Part shown: positions 1 to 7,912 of the stretch, piece by piece | How positions within the stretch are numbered: the first letter of the stretch is position 1 | Layout: each line of letters starts with the position of its first letter | From: Thermodesulfovibrionia bacterium | GTDB lineage: Bacteria; Nitrospirota; Thermodesulfovibrionia; UBA6902; BMS3Bbin08 | Direction: 5' to 3' | DNA: 33,952 nucleotides | Assembly (NCBI GenBank): GCA_030694425.1 | Contig: JAUXYI010000044.1 | Span: forward strand, 1-33,952 | Position numbers and translations under genes: made by a program | The notes under the pieces: generated by a model | The model's input: the letters and a program-made list of their open reading frames with translations, nothing else | Told to the model about the DNA's origin: nothing | Databases searched by the model: none

Positions 1-200
1 AATGCCTTTGCAAATTTATTTGTCTTTGTTGAGCCAGAGAGGTCCGCATCAAGGACTACGATATCCTGGCGTTCTTTTCCGAGTTCAAGCAACGTTTCCC
101 CATACGCATCCCTTGTTGCTTTTGGTTTCTTTTCTGTGCCCTCTATTCTGTTGTCTGTTGTCTGTGCTCTGTGTTCTGTATTCTGTATTCGCTCACCCAT
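1..200 (-). CDS. Transketolase C-terminal subunit, 5' part only
   Basis: Partial gene running off the left edge. Read on the minus strand from an ATG at 200-198 it gives about 66 residues ending in the pattern [16 protein letters not shown], then [15 protein letters not shown], the typical beginning of the C-terminal (pyrimidine-binding) half of split transketolases. Its partner is the N-terminal subunit immediately upstream, and its ATG overlaps that gene's TGA by 8 bases (coupled translation); AAGGAG sits about 7 bases before the ATG. The first ~25 residues ([20 protein letters not shown]) come from an ACAGA-type low-complexity repeat and are not part of the family fold; they form a hydrophilic tail before the conserved part starts. 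Role: together the two subunits make one TPP-dependent transketolase of the non-oxidative pentose phosphate pathway. Confidence 0.88.
   Translation of the reverse strand, partial: MGERIQNTEHRAQTTDNRIEGTEKKPKATRDAYGETLLELGKERQDIVVLDADLSGSTKTNKFAKA
134..193 (-). repeat. ACAGA-type low-complexity repeat inside tktC 5' end
   Basis: Short imperfect units of the type ACAGAATACAGAACACAGA are repeated on the minus strand between the overlapping start of the transketolase C subunit and its first conserved codons. The reading frame stays open, so it is translated as a Q/T/N/R-rich linker. The same wording (ACAGAATACAG / CTGTGTTCTGT) flanks the palindrome in oppA near 14.5 kb. Confidence 0.7.
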
Positions 201-1035
201 GGAGCAGCTCCTTCATTGCCTTATCAAGTTCTTCCTGTGTTGGCGCTATCCCATGATACTCAACTCTACCTTCAAAAAATGATACGCCTTTTCCTTTTAC
301 GGTATGCGCAATAATCATAGTTGGCTTATTTTTTATGCTTTCTGCCTTATCCAATGCATTTAATATTTCTTCCATTCTGTGCCCATTAACCTCAAGCACA
401 TGCCATCCAAATGCAGCCCATTTATCATGTATCGGAGCGATTCTCATTACTTCTTCAACAGGACCGTCAATCTGAAGACCGTTATTATCAATAAACGCAC
501 ATACATTATCAAGGTTATAATGGGCTGCGGTCATTGCAGCCTCCCATACCTGTCCCTCCTGAGTTTCGCCATCGCCAAGGATGCAGTAAACCCTTGCAGG
601 ATTTTTGTCGAGTTTTAGTCCAAGCGCTATACCATTTGCTATTGAAAGCCCCTGACCTAATGAGCCTGTTGAAATCTCCACTCCAGGAAGGCTTTCATTG
701 CAGGGATGTCCCTGAAGCGGACTGTTGATTTTCCTGAGGGTGTTCAGCATGTCATGGGAGAAATATCCTGCCTGCGCAAGGATTGCATAAAGGAGAGGGG
801 CTGCATGTCCTTTTGACAGAATAAACCTGTCCCTCTCTTTCCATGATGGATTGGCAGGATTAAAGTTCATTTTAGAGAAATATATCGCTGCTGCTATGTC
901 TGCGGCAGACAAGGAGCCGCCGGTATGGCCTGAACCAGCTGTGGTTAGCATCTTCAGAACATTTATTCGCACATCTCTTGCAATGTTTTCAAGCGTCCGG
1001 ATATCTCTAATCTTATTGCTTTGTACAGGATTCAT
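193..1035 (-). CDS. Transketolase, N-terminal (TPP pyrophosphate-binding) subunit
   Basis: 280 residues, the normal length for the stand-alone N-terminal half of transketolase. Visible landmarks are GSGHTGG at 35-40 with the substrate/TPP histidine, SKGH at 74-77, the GSLGQG turn at 124-129, and the TPP/Mg motif GDGETQEG at 154-161 ending in NN at 184-185. The start is an ATG with GAGGAAA upstream. It lies downstream of glyQ-glyS on the same strand (about 120 bases after glyS) and overlaps the C-terminal subunit by 8 bases, so the two halves are made together. It would work in the cytoplasm interconverting sugar phosphates with thiamine diphosphate. A split transketolase is common in archaea and in many anaerobic bacteria. 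Confidence 0.95.
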   Translation of the reverse strand: MNPVQSNKIRDIRTLENIARDVRINVLKMLTTAGSGHTGGSLSAADIAAAIYFSKMNFNPANPSWKERDRFILSKGHAAPLLYAILAQAGYFSHDMLNTLRKINSPLQGHPCNESLPGVEISTGSLGQGLSIANGIALGLKLDKNPARVYCILGDGETQEGQVWEAAMTAAHYNLDNVCAFIDNNGLQIDGPVEEVMRIAPIHDKWAAFGWHVLEVNGHRMEEILNALDKAESIKNKPTMIIAHTVKGKGVSFFEGRVEYHGIAPTQEELDKAMKELLHG

Positions 1036-1155
1036 TAAAGTTTTTCCTCATGTATTAATCTTGCTTATTACTATCTAATTCAGCAAACATATCTAAGAAT
1101 TATAAAACATAAGGTAGTTAGAAGCAAAGAGTTATTTTAATCAAGCAATGAAAAT

Positions 1156-3210
1156 TTAACTCTTAGATTCAGCCGTATTAACTACTTTTGAAAAATCTCC
1201 GAGTGAATCAAACAGTTTTTTAACGGATGAAAGCAAGGCGAGCCTGTTCGCCTTTACTTCGGGGTTCTTATCCATAACAAGTACATTGTTAAAAAATAAA
1301 TTTATAGGGTCTGTCAGCTCAAAAAGGACATTAAAATTAGTTTTTATCAGTTTTTTTTCTGCCCCGAGCACAGCGTCATAAAGTTCTTTTTCCGATGGCT
1401 CGGTTAATATATCTTTTTTCACTTCGCCTGTTTTTATATTAGAGAGAATATTATATACTCTCTTTGCTGCTGTAAGAAGTTCAGGAAATGCAGGGGTTTC
1501 TGTCATTGCTGTAAGGATTTTAATCCTGTTCTTAATATCTTTTATAGTTTGATTTTCTAATGTAAGCACAGCATTAATAAGGTCGTATCTGTAACCTTCT
1601 TCCGAGAGTATGCCTTCAAATCTCTGTTCAAAAAACTTGAGTATCTTAGTCTTCATCTGATTTGTTGTTGAAGGATGGCTTTCAATGCCTTCCAATGCCT
1701 TATCTATCATAGTGTTTATGGAGAAGGGATAATCCTTGTTTTGCAATATATTGATTATTCCCATTGCCTGACGTCTCAGGGCAAATGGGTCTTCAGAGCC
1801 AGTAGGGATTAAGCCGAGAAAGAAAAAGGAAGCAATATTATCAATCTTATCCGCAAGTGAGACTATAGCGCTGATTTCGCCTGAAGGAAGTGAGTCTCTT
1901 GGAAATCTTGGCATGTAATGTTCGTAAATAGCTGAAGCCGCTTCTTTGTCTTCCCCTGAGTTTTTGGCATAAATCATACCCATGTAGCCCTGCAATTCAG
2001 GGAATTCCCTTACAATCCCTGTCACCAAGTCTGCCTTTGAAAGCATGGATGCCCTGAGGAGTTTTTCTTTATTCTGAAAATTGAGTGTGTCAGCAAAAAA
2101 AGAGCAGAGGAGGGCAATCCTTTTAACCTTTTCATAGAGGCTTCCGAGTTTCTCCTGAAAAGTTACTTCCTTTAATTTTTCAATATAATCCCATAAGGGC
2201 TTTTTCTGGTCTTCGTTGCAGTAAAATCCTGCATCCTCAAGTCTTGCCCTAAGAACCCGTTCAGCGCCTTTTTTTACTATGTCGTTGTTTTCTGCTTTTG
2301 TATTGCTTATTAGAATAAAATGCGGCAATAGATTGCCGTCTTTATCCTCAACAGAAAAATATTTCTGGTGGCTTTTCATAACCGTTATTAGGAGTTCTGA
2401 CGGCAGGGAAAGATATTTGGCGTCAAAATTTCCTAAAATCACTGTCGGGTATTCAACAAGAAATGTAACGGTATCCATAAGTTCATTATCCTCATGGACT
2501 TTGCAATTCGCAGTTGATTCTATTTTTTTTATTTCCTCTAAAATTATTTTTTTTCTCTCATTTGCATCAGCTATTACAAAGTTGTTTAATAAAAGCGATG
2601 GATAGGCAAAAGGGTCTTTTATCTGCAGAGCTCCCTGTGACATGAAGCGGTGCCCATTTGTTAAATTGCTGCTTTTTAATCCGTCAAGTTCAAAGGTAAT
2701 TACATCTGGACCAAAAAGTGCGGTAATCCATCGTATAGGACGTGCAAAACGCAGTGTGCCGCTGCCCCAGCGCATTGATTTTGGAAATTGCAATGAGGCA
2801 ATAAATTTTGGCAGTAAATCCGATAGGACATCTTTAGTTTCACGCCCTTTTTCTTCAATGTTTGCCGCTATATATTCGCCGCGTTCTGTTTTAACAACCC
2901 TGAGACTTCTTATATCAGTATTCTGAGATTTTGCAAACCCCTCAGCAGCCTTTGTGAAATCTCCTTTTTCATCAACGGCAATTTTTTTAGGGGGACCGAT
3001 TACCTCTTTTTTTCTGTCCTTTTGTTTTTCTGAGACATATTCAATGAGTATTGCCATCCTTCTCGGCGTTGCAAATTCGCGGATTTCCCCGAAATCAATA
3101 GATGCATCATCAAGGAGTGTCATTAGTCCATTTTTTAAGGATTCTATCCCCTGCGGAATAAATCTCGCTGGAATTTCTTCTGTGCCTATTTCAAGAAGGA
3201 AAGGTTTCAT
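1156..3210 (-). CDS. glyS: Glycyl-tRNA synthetase beta subunit
   Basis: 684 residues, close to the 689 of E. coli GlyS. The start (MKPFLLEIGTEEIPARFIP), the TNGHRF segment, the ARLEDAGFYCNEDQ block and the HD-like helical region followed by a C-terminal anticodon-binding DALR-like part are all as in bacterial GlyS. With GlyQ it forms the alpha2beta2 enzyme that charges tRNA-Gly; the beta subunit mainly binds tRNA. It follows glyQ with a 62-base gap almost entirely filled by a dispersed palindromic repeat, and no clear Shine-Dalgarno precedes its ATG, so the repeat may have displaced the original ribosome site. No truncation or missing block seen. Confidence 0.97.
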   Translation of the reverse strand: MKPFLLEIGTEEIPARFIPQGIESLKNGLMTLLDDASIDFGEIREFATPRRMAILIEYVSEKQKDRKKEVIGPPKKIAVDEKGDFTKAAEGFAKSQNTDIRSLRVVKTERGEYIAANIEEKGRETKDVLSDLLPKFIASLQFPKSMRWGSGTLRFARPIRWITALFGPDVITFELDGLKSSNLTNGHRFMSQGALQIKDPFAYPSLLLNNFVIADANERKKIILEEIKKIESTANCKVHEDNELMDTVTFLVEYPTVILGNFDAKYLSLPSELLITVMKSHQKYFSVEDKDGNLLPHFILISNTKAENNDIVKKGAERVLRARLEDAGFYCNEDQKKPLWDYIEKLKEVTFQEKLGSLYEKVKRIALLCSFFADTLNFQNKEKLLRASMLSKADLVTGIVREFPELQGYMGMIYAKNSGEDKEAASAIYEHYMPRFPRDSLPSGEISAIVSLADKIDNIASFFFLGLIPTGSEDPFALRRQAMGIINILQNKDYPFSINTMIDKALEGIESHPSTTNQMKTKILKFFEQRFEGILSEEGYRYDLINAVLTLENQTIKDIKNRIKILTAMTETPAFPELLTAAKRVYNILSNIKTGEVKKDILTEPSEKELYDAVLGAEKKLIKTNFNVLFELTDPINLFFNNVLVMDKNPEVKANRLALLSSVKKLFDSLGDFSKVVNTAESKS

Positions 3211-3292
3211 ATGTCAAATTCAAAATTTAAAATGCAAAAATCATCCCGACTATTCGGGATACATTTTTATTTTTAATCTTTAATTTTTAAAA
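3211..3292. repeat. Dispersed palindrome family B, copy 1 (glyQ/glyS junction)
   Basis: AT-rich arms (TTAAAATGCAAAAAT type) surround the core ATCCCGACTATTCGGGAT at 3243-3260, an imperfect palindrome. Three further copies occur at about 4.6, 19.06 and 28.72 kb. This one fills the space between glyQ and glyS and covers the last codons of glyQ. Confidence 0.85.
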
Positions 3293-4148
3293 GGGGGAAT
3301 CCCATGGATTCCCTCAATTTCAGATACCCCTCTGCACACAGCTTTGCAAGGTTTCGTACTTTTGCAATGTATGTCGTTCTTTCAGTTACGCTGAGCGCCC
3401 CGCGTGCGTCTAAGACATTAAATGTATGTGAGCATTTCAGACAGAAATCATAGGCAGGCAAAATGAGTTCCCTTGCTATGAGTTTTTTGCATTCTTTTTC
3501 ATACATCTCAAAGAGATTGAAAAGCATATCTATGTCTGCTTCATCAAAATTGTACTTAGAAAACTGCACCTCAGTTTCATGATGTATGTCGCCGTAACTT
3601 ATTCCCGCAGCCCATTTAAGGTCAAAGATATTGTCTACCTCCTGGAGGTACATTGCAATACGTTCAAGACCATATGTGAGCTCAACTGATACAGGTTTTA
3701 ATTCAATGCCTCCTACTTGCTGAAAATACGTGAACTGGGTTATTTCCATCCCATCAAGCCAGACTTCCCACCCAAGCCCCCATGCACCAAGAGTTGGAGA
3801 CTCCCAGTCATCTTCAACAAACCTTATGTCATGTTTTGCGAGAGCGATGTTCAAATTTGAGAGACTGCTTAAATACATTTCCTGTGTTTCAGAAGGGGAG
3901 GGCTTAAGGATTACCTGATACTGGTAATAATGCTGGAGTCTGTTTGGGTTTTCACCGTATCTCCCGTCAGTGGGGCGTCTTGAAGGTTCAACGTATGCAG
4001 CTTTCCATGGCTCGGGGCCAAGGACTCTAAAAAACGTAGCTGGATTAAAAGTTCCAGCGCCCACTTCAATATCGTAAGGCTGGTGTATTACACAACCCTG
4101 CCCGGACCAGAAATCATGAAGTTTTAAGATTAAATTCTGTAAATACAA
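3273..4148 (-). CDS. glyQ: Glycyl-tRNA synthetase alpha subunit
   Basis: 291 residues of class II synthetase alpha chain: [20 protein letters not shown] at 18-37, then [20 protein letters not shown] (motif 2 region) near 55-74, and [20 protein letters not shown] further on. It supplies the catalytic site of the alpha2beta2 glycyl-tRNA synthetase. An in-frame TAA lies two codons before, so the first usable codon is TTG at 4148-4146; no ATG or good Shine-Dalgarno is nearby, but the protein starts exactly where homologues do ([14 protein letters not shown]). It heads the glyQ-glyS-transketolase strand and has a good sigma-70-like promoter at 4231-4203. Confidence 0.96.
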   Translation of the reverse strand: MYLQNLILKLHDFWSGQGCVIHQPYDIEVGAGTFNPATFFRVLGPEPWKAAYVEPSRRPTDGRYGENPNRLQHYYQYQVILKPSPSETQEMYLSSLSNLNIALAKHDIRFVEDDWESPTLGAWGLGWEVWLDGMEITQFTYFQQVGGIELKPVSVELTYGLERIAMYLQEVDNIFDLKWAAGISYGDIHHETEVQFSKYNFDEADIDMLFNLFEMYEKECKKLIARELILPAYDFCLKCSHTFNVLDARGALSVTERTTYIAKVRNLAKLCAEGYLKLRESMGFPLLKIKD

Positions 4149-4202
4149 TTTTTATTCTGAATAAAGGAGAGATTAATATTAAAATTCCTTTCTTAGAGCT
4201 AA

Positions 4203-4231
4203 ATATTAAAATAAGCAGAGAACTTTGTCAA
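4203..4231 (-). promoter_or_regulatory. Sigma-70-like promoter for glyQ
   Basis: On the minus strand TTGACA (4231-4226), 17 bases, TAATAT (4208-4203). Predicted start near 4196, leaving a leader of about 48 bases before the TTG codon. The leader contains AAAGGA and TCTCCTTT, which could pair. Confidence 0.75.
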
Positions 4232-4278
4232 ACAAAAAAGAGAATAAGGATGAATAAAAATTGAGGGCTGGAGCAGTT

Positions 4279-4321
4279 ATGATTAAAATCATAGACTAAA
4301 TTGCAGGAAAAATTTTATGAT
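4279..4321 (+). promoter_or_regulatory. FNR/CRP-family box and -10 upstream of nfu-like gene
   Basis: ATGAT-TAAA-ATCAT at 4279-4292 contains the FNR-family core TGAT-N4-ATCA. A -10-like TATGAT at 4316-4321 lies with its centre 33 bases from the box centre, the class II activator geometry. The identical flank TTATGATT..ATCATAGAC recurs before the DUF1858 gene. Which CRP/FNR paralogue binds cannot be told from sequence. Confidence 0.65.
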
Positions 4322-4353
4322 AGATTCAAACAATCATAGTAAAAGGAGGGAGT

Positions 4354-4581
4354 ATGCTAAAAGAAAAAGTCGCAGAGGTTCTGGACAAAATAAGACCGTT
4401 TCTTCAGCGGGATGGCGGTGATGTGCAGCTCATCGATGTTCAGGAAAACGGCGTTGTAAAGGTGAAATTAGTGGGTGCATGTTCAGGATGTCCCATGTCC
4501 ACAATGACTCTTAAAAATGGTATTGAAGCTACGCTTAAAAAAGAGGTTCCTGAAGTTACATCGGTAGAATCGGTAGGGTAA
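4354..4581 (+). CDS. NifU C-terminal-domain (Nfu-like) iron-sulfur carrier
   Basis: 75 residues, consisting only of the NifU C-terminal domain. [10 protein letters not shown] at 20-29 and the ligand pair in GACSGCPMS (C43, C46) are the family signature. Such proteins hold a transient [4Fe-4S] cluster between two monomers and pass it to client proteins. AAAGGAGGG precedes the ATG at ideal distance. It is transcribed away from glyQ and has an FNR-type box and -10 upstream, so its expression is probably tied to oxygen, NO or redox state. The next gene, a haem membrane protein, is 94 bases on across a dispersed repeat. Confidence 0.93.
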   Translation: MLKEKVAEVLDKIRPFLQRDGGDVQLIDVQENGVVKVKLVGACSGCPMSTMTLKNGIEATLKKEVPEVTSVESVG

Positions 4582-4582
4582 T

Positions 4583-4664
4583 GAAAATTTAAAAATAAAA
4601 TATCAAAAATTATCCCGACTATTCGGGATGCATTTTACATTTTAATTTTTACATTTTCTTTTTA
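4583..4664. repeat. Dispersed palindrome family B, copy 2
   Basis: Core ATCCCGACTATTCGGGAT at 4612-4629 with the same AT-rich arms as copy 1. It fills the gap between the Nfu-like gene and the CcoN-like gene and may attenuate read-through. Confidence 0.85.
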
Positions 4665-4675
4665 GTGGAGGGATT

Positions 4676-5080
4676 ATGGAACGGATAATAGTATGGTATC
4701 TCAGGATGAGTGTTACTTATTTTGTTCTGGGCGTGGTATTCGGTGTAGTGATGCTTTTACAGCCGGGCGAAACAGGCTATTATTTGCCTGTACATGTCCA
4801 TTTAAATCTTCTTGGCTTCATGCCAATGATGATTTATGGAGTAGGATACCATATACTGCCGAGGTTTAGCGGAAGGAATATTTACAGCCCTCTGTTAATG
4901 AGAATTCAGTTCTGGCTTGGAAATGCAGGTCTTATAGGGATGGCAATAAGCTGGCCTTTTGTGAGAGGCGCTACAAATGTTTCTTTGTTTGACGCAGTAC
5001 TTATAGCATCGGCATTTTTTTCTCTTGTCTCAATAGTTTTTTTTGCAATTAACATCCTTAAGACAATTAAATCTATATAA
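4676..5080 (+). CDS. Small haem-copper-oxidase-subunit-I-like membrane protein
   Basis: 134 residues with four predicted membrane helices (about 8-28, 38-60, 76-96, 104-128). The second helix region carries LPVHVHLNLLG and YGVGYHILPRFSG, with histidines 40, 42 and 59, the style seen in single-module relatives of cytochrome oxidase subunit I (CcoN/NnrS-like). A full oxidase has twelve helices, so this is a short stand-alone module and is unlikely to be a working oxidase; a haem or NO-related membrane role is an inference. GGAGGG precedes the ATG. Probably cotranscribed with the FNR-box-controlled Nfu-like gene. Confidence 0.8.
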   Translation: MERIIVWYLRMSVTYFVLGVVFGVVMLLQPGETGYYLPVHVHLNLLGFMPMMIYGVGYHILPRFSGRNIYSPLLMRIQFWLGNAGLIGMAISWPFVRGATNVSLFDAVLIASAFFSLVSIVFFAINILKTIKSI

Positions 5081-5125
5081 GTATTCTCATACTTTTACTT
5101 GCATTAAAATTTTCCTTTTATTTTT

Positions 5126-5167
5126 ATGATTCACATCATAGACGGTCTTATAAAATAGTTTTAAACT
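5126..5167 (+). promoter_or_regulatory. FNR/CRP-family box and -10 upstream of DUF1858 gene
   Basis: ATGAT-TCAC-ATCAT at 5126-5139, followed by AGAC as in the 4279 copy. TAAACT at 5162-5167 fits TAnnnT and is 32 bases centre-to-centre from the box. Confidence 0.65.
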
Positions 5168-5214
5168 AAATCAGAATAGAAATAAAAAAAATTTTAACAA
5201 AGGGAGGCAACACA

Positions 5215-5454
5215 ATGGAAACAAAGGTTGAGATAACCAAAGATTCTGTGATAGGAGATGTTATTAAGGCAATTCCTGGAGCGGAAGAGGTTATCAGGAA
5301 GTATTTTGGTTCAGGCTGCTTTACATGTCCTGGAATTAACATGGAGTCTATCTCTTTCGGGGCCGCTATGCATAATATCGACCCTGAGAAAATAGTAGAG
5401 GAAATTAAAAAACTTAAGGCCGGTTCTGATTCACGGGACATAATTATTGGTTAA
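5215..5454 (+). CDS. DUF1858 redox-disulfide domain protein
   Basis: 79 residues. The sequence ITKDSVIGDVIKAIPGAEEV and GSGCFTCPG (C35-x2-C38) match the hybrid-cluster-protein-associated redox disulfide domain (DUF1858). The family is often fused to or beside hybrid cluster protein and other anaerobic redox enzymes; a thiol-disulfide role is assumed but unproven. GGGAGG is placed well before the ATG. The upstream FNR-type box matches the one of the Nfu-like gene, suggesting a common redox-responsive regulon. Confidence 0.9.
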   Translation: METKVEITKDSVIGDVIKAIPGAEEVIRKYFGSGCFTCPGINMESISFGAAMHNIDPEKIVEEIKKLKAGSDSRDIIIG

Positions 5455-5680
5455 TTAACCAAGGATATTATTGCTGTATGCATTGATTTGCAGTTATTTA
5501 AAATCCTTTTTCTGCTGCTAACTTATTGCTGTTATTATTCTTTTGCTCTGTTTATTTCGTCTACAAATAAGTGTTTCAATAAAATCCGCGATTCCATCTT
5601 AAATACAAAAAATCCCAATTTATAAGTTAAAGATATACTATATGTGCTCTCAGTGATTTTTAAAAATATTGTAAAATATC

Positions 5681-5720
5681 TTGACAAGTATAATTTTTTG
5701 TATTATATTGGTAATTACCA
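5681..5720 (+). promoter_or_regulatory. Strong sigma-70-like promoter with overlapping palindrome
   Basis: TTGACA (5681-5686), 17 bases, TATATT (5704-5709). The perfect palindrome TGGTAATTACCA at 5709-5720 covers the expected start site and could be an operator. It drives the PilZ/sigma-54 activator gene, leaving a leader of about 90 bases. The rest of the 350-base gap from 5455 holds nothing else recognisable. Confidence 0.75.
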
Positions 5721-5805
5721 GTCACTATTAACTATGCGATTTTATTTGTAAAATTGCGTAATAAAGCAAGTCATATTAAGATTAGCAATTAATTTGGGGG
5801 TAATT

Positions 5806-7272
5806 ATGCCAAGGTTAGATGCAAGATGTAAGGTGGATTTGCCGGTTAATATAATTTATGGTAATGGCGGTACAAATAAAGAAGAGAAAAAGGCTCGGTT
5901 TTTAGAAGTCAGTCTTAGCGGTGCATACATTGATTATAAATACCCCGATCCTGATAAAAAGATAATTGGTCTCAGGTATGAGCTGCCTAAATATGGCGAG
6001 TTTGAAATCCTTGGCAAAGTTATACGCGGAGAAAAGGCAGGGATGGCTACCCAGTTTTACAATATAAACAGAGATGCTAAGCTCAAGCTCTGGGATTATA
6101 TAAAAGAAAATATAGTCGAAGGAACTATATGTCCTTACTGCGGTAAGGATAATGGCCGCAAGGTAAAGAAGTGTGTTGTATGCGGGTGGAACTTAGATTT
6201 TAATTCTCCCGGCTATTTGGTTGAACATGAAAAAGAATCATTTATTAACCGGCTTACCACAAGATGCAAAACGTTTTCCCTTGAAGATATTTTCAAGGTT
6301 CTTAATTTCGTAGATGTGGAAATTTTAGGCATTGGAAAGTGCTGGGATATTAACGAGGAGTTTGTAGGATCGAGCAGACCGATGCTGGAAATCTTTTCGA
6401 TGATCAGGAGAGTGGCGCCTACCGAACTCCCTGTGCTTATTACAGGAGAGAGCGGTACAGGCAAAGAGTTAACGGCTATGGCAATTCATGAAAGGAGTTT
6501 GCGGAAAGAAGGTCCTTTTATCCCGATTAACTGCGCTGCGATTCCTGAGAATCTTCTGGAGACAGAGCTTTTTGGTTATGAAAAGGGGGCTTTTACTGGT
6601 GCGTCTAACAATAAAATGGGTAAATTTGAGTACGCAGAAGGCGGAACAATTTTTCTTGATGAAATTGGCGAACTCCCTATAGGGTTGCAGTCGAAGATTT
6701 TAAGGTTCTTTGAGGATAAGATTGTGGAGAGAATCGGGTCTAAAGGAGGCAAGAAACTAGATGTAAGGATTATAGCTGCAACAAGTGTAGACCTGAAATC
6801 AGCTATTGTAAAAGGTGTATTTAGAAAAGACCTTTTTTATAGATTGGATGCCTTTAGAATAAATCTTCCAGCCCTCAGGGAAAGGGGAGATGATAAGGTA
6901 ATTCTTGCGAGATACTTTCTTAATAAGTTCTGTCGTGAAATGAATGTAAGCAAAACTTTTGCGAAAGAGGCAATTGATGCAATAAAAAATTACGACTGGC
7001 CCGGAAATGTAAGAGAAATGATAAACAAGATAAGGAGCGCTATTGTTATGTGCTCTGATACAACTATTACACCCTCAGATTTAGATTTACGCATACCGAC
7101 AATAGATAATGCGGCGGCAGTTTCATCACTAAGGGATGTCCGGAATACTCTGGAAAAACAAAAATTGATTGAGGCATTAAATATTTGCAGTAATAATATT
7201 TCAAAAACCGCAAAGGTTCTTGGCATCAGCAGGCCATCTGTTTACAGTCTAAAAAAGAAATATAATATATAA
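5806..7272 (+). CDS. PilZ + zinc ribbon + sigma-54 AAA+ activator
   Basis: 488 residues from ATG 5806, preceded by GGGGGT; a TTG 12 bases earlier is less likely. Domain order: PilZ-like (1-105) with RLDAR near the start and EVSLSGAYI at 34-42, fitting the c-di-GMP-binding R..R / [DN]xSxxG pattern apart from E for D; a four-Cys zinc ribbon (C109, C112, C123, C126); the AAA+ sigma-54 domain with GESGTGKE 214-221, GAFTGA 261-266, Walker B TIFLDEIG 281-288, arginine finger region RKDLFYRL 340-347 and WPGNVRE 398-404; and a Fis-type helix-turn-helix 451-487. An intact GAFTGA loop means it can remodel sigma-54 holoenzyme. No receiver domain, so the input is probably c-di-GMP or the zinc ribbon. A clear sigma-54 promoter lies just downstream (7504). 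Confidence 0.93.
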   Translation: MPRLDARCKVDLPVNIIYGNGGTNKEEKKARFLEVSLSGAYIDYKYPDPDKKIIGLRYELPKYGEFEILGKVIRGEKAGMATQFYNINRDAKLKLWDYIKENIVEGTICPYCGKDNGRKVKKCVVCGWNLDFNSPGYLVEHEKESFINRLTTRCKTFSLEDIFKVLNFVDVEILGIGKCWDINEEFVGSSRPMLEIFSMIRRVAPTELPVLITGESGTGKELTAMAIHERSLRKEGPFIPINCAAIPENLLETELFGYEKGAFTGASNNKMGKFEYAEGGTIFLDEIGELPIGLQSKILRFFEDKIVERIGSKGGKKLDVRIIAATSVDLKSAIVKGVFRKDLFYRLDAFRINLPALRERGDDKVILARYFLNKFCREMNVSKTFAKEAIDAIKNYDWPGNVREMINKIRSAIVMCSDTTITPSDLDLRIPTIDNAAAVSSLRDVRNTLEKQKLIEALNICSNNISKTAKVLGISRPSVYSLKKKYNI

Positions 7273-7332
7273 AAAATAAGTTGTTTTATATAATACCACT
7301 CGCGCTTGTTTTTATAATTCATAAGAATAATA

Positions 7333-7453
7333 AGATTTATCCATTTGTAGCAAAATATAAATTGCAGCAGGACACATGATAGATAAATCTCGTTTTTAGC
7401 TGTGTAAACTTTGGCAGGATGTATGTAATATAAATTTACAAAAAATTTATATT
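7333..7453. promoter_or_regulatory. Possible upstream activator sites for the sigma-54 promoter
   Basis: Two inverted repeats lie upstream of the -24/-12 element: a perfect 11-bp-arm dyad AATATAAATTT / AAATTTATATT at 7427-7453, centred about 90 bases before the predicted start, and a wider pair AGATTTATC (7333) / GATAAATCT (7382). Distance fits enhancer-type sites; binding by the neighbouring activator is inference. The first dyad could alternatively be a terminator-like hairpin. Confidence 0.4.
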
Positions 7454-7503
7454 TTGATTTTTACTGCTCAGCTAACCACCTGAAAATTAAAGATTTTTAA
7501 TTT

Positions 7504-7530
7504 TGGCATGATATTTGCATAATTATTGTG
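7504..7530 (+). promoter_or_regulatory. Sigma-54 (-24/-12) promoter
   Basis: TGGCATGATATTTGCAT closely matches TGGCACG-N4-TTGCW with GG (7505-7506) and GC (7517-7518) exactly ten bases apart. Predicted start near 7530, only 12 bases before the ATG of the small downstream gene and overlapping its Shine-Dalgarno. Confidence 0.85.
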
Positions 7531-7541
7531 AGGGAGTAAAA

Positions 7542-7733
7542 ATGAGTTTTGATGACGAACAGATTATCATCTCTATCCTTGAAGAATCGCCTATTTATTC
7601 TGCATTGCAGAAGAATGAAAGACATATTGTTATAGAGGAGTTGAAGAAGGCATATTCTAACTTTTTGGAAGTGAAGCATAAAAATAACAATGAAGTTGAA
7701 GATAAAGATGATTGGTTCAGGAAACGTTTATAG
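7542..7733 (+). CDS. Small acidic/charged protein of unknown function, sigma-54 controlled
   Basis: 63 residues from ATG 7542 (GAGGGAG upstream); a longer frame starting at 7515 would begin before the predicted transcript. It starts MSFDDEQIIISILEESPIY, is helical in pattern and rich in charged residues with an Asn/Lys/Asp-rich tail ending DDWFRKRL. No signal peptide, membrane helix or Cys. I do not recognise the family. It stands alone between the PilZ/sigma-54 activator and the amidase gene and has one of the best sigma-54 promoters possible, so it is a plausible dedicated target of that activator. Confidence 0.75.
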   Translation: MSFDDEQIIISILEESPIYSALQKNERHIVIEELKKAYSNFLEVKHKNNNEVEDKDDWFRKRL

Positions 7734-7877
7734 TAACCTGTATTCCCTCATTAAACTATTTTACTAAAATAATTCAGGATGTTAATTTACACTCTTTAAT
7801 GCCATTAATTAAAAGTGAAGACATCAATTATAATTTTGTGGGATGAGGTGTGACTGTATAGAGACTACACAAACATA

Positions 7878-7906
7878 TTGACATTTCTACCTTTTTATTT
7901 TAAAAA
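7878..7906 (+). promoter_or_regulatory. Promoter giving a leaderless transcript for the amidase
   Basis: TTGACA at 7878-7883, 17 bases, TAAAAA at 7901-7906. The start would fall on or next to the A of the ATG at 7913. There is no Shine-Dalgarno before that ATG. Confidence 0.55.
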
Positions 7907-7912
7907 TAATGT

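Noticed and set aside
2279-2926. Long plus-strand open frames opposite glyS
   Set aside because: They lie wholly antisense to a certain gene, have no ribosome sites and low-quality protein composition.
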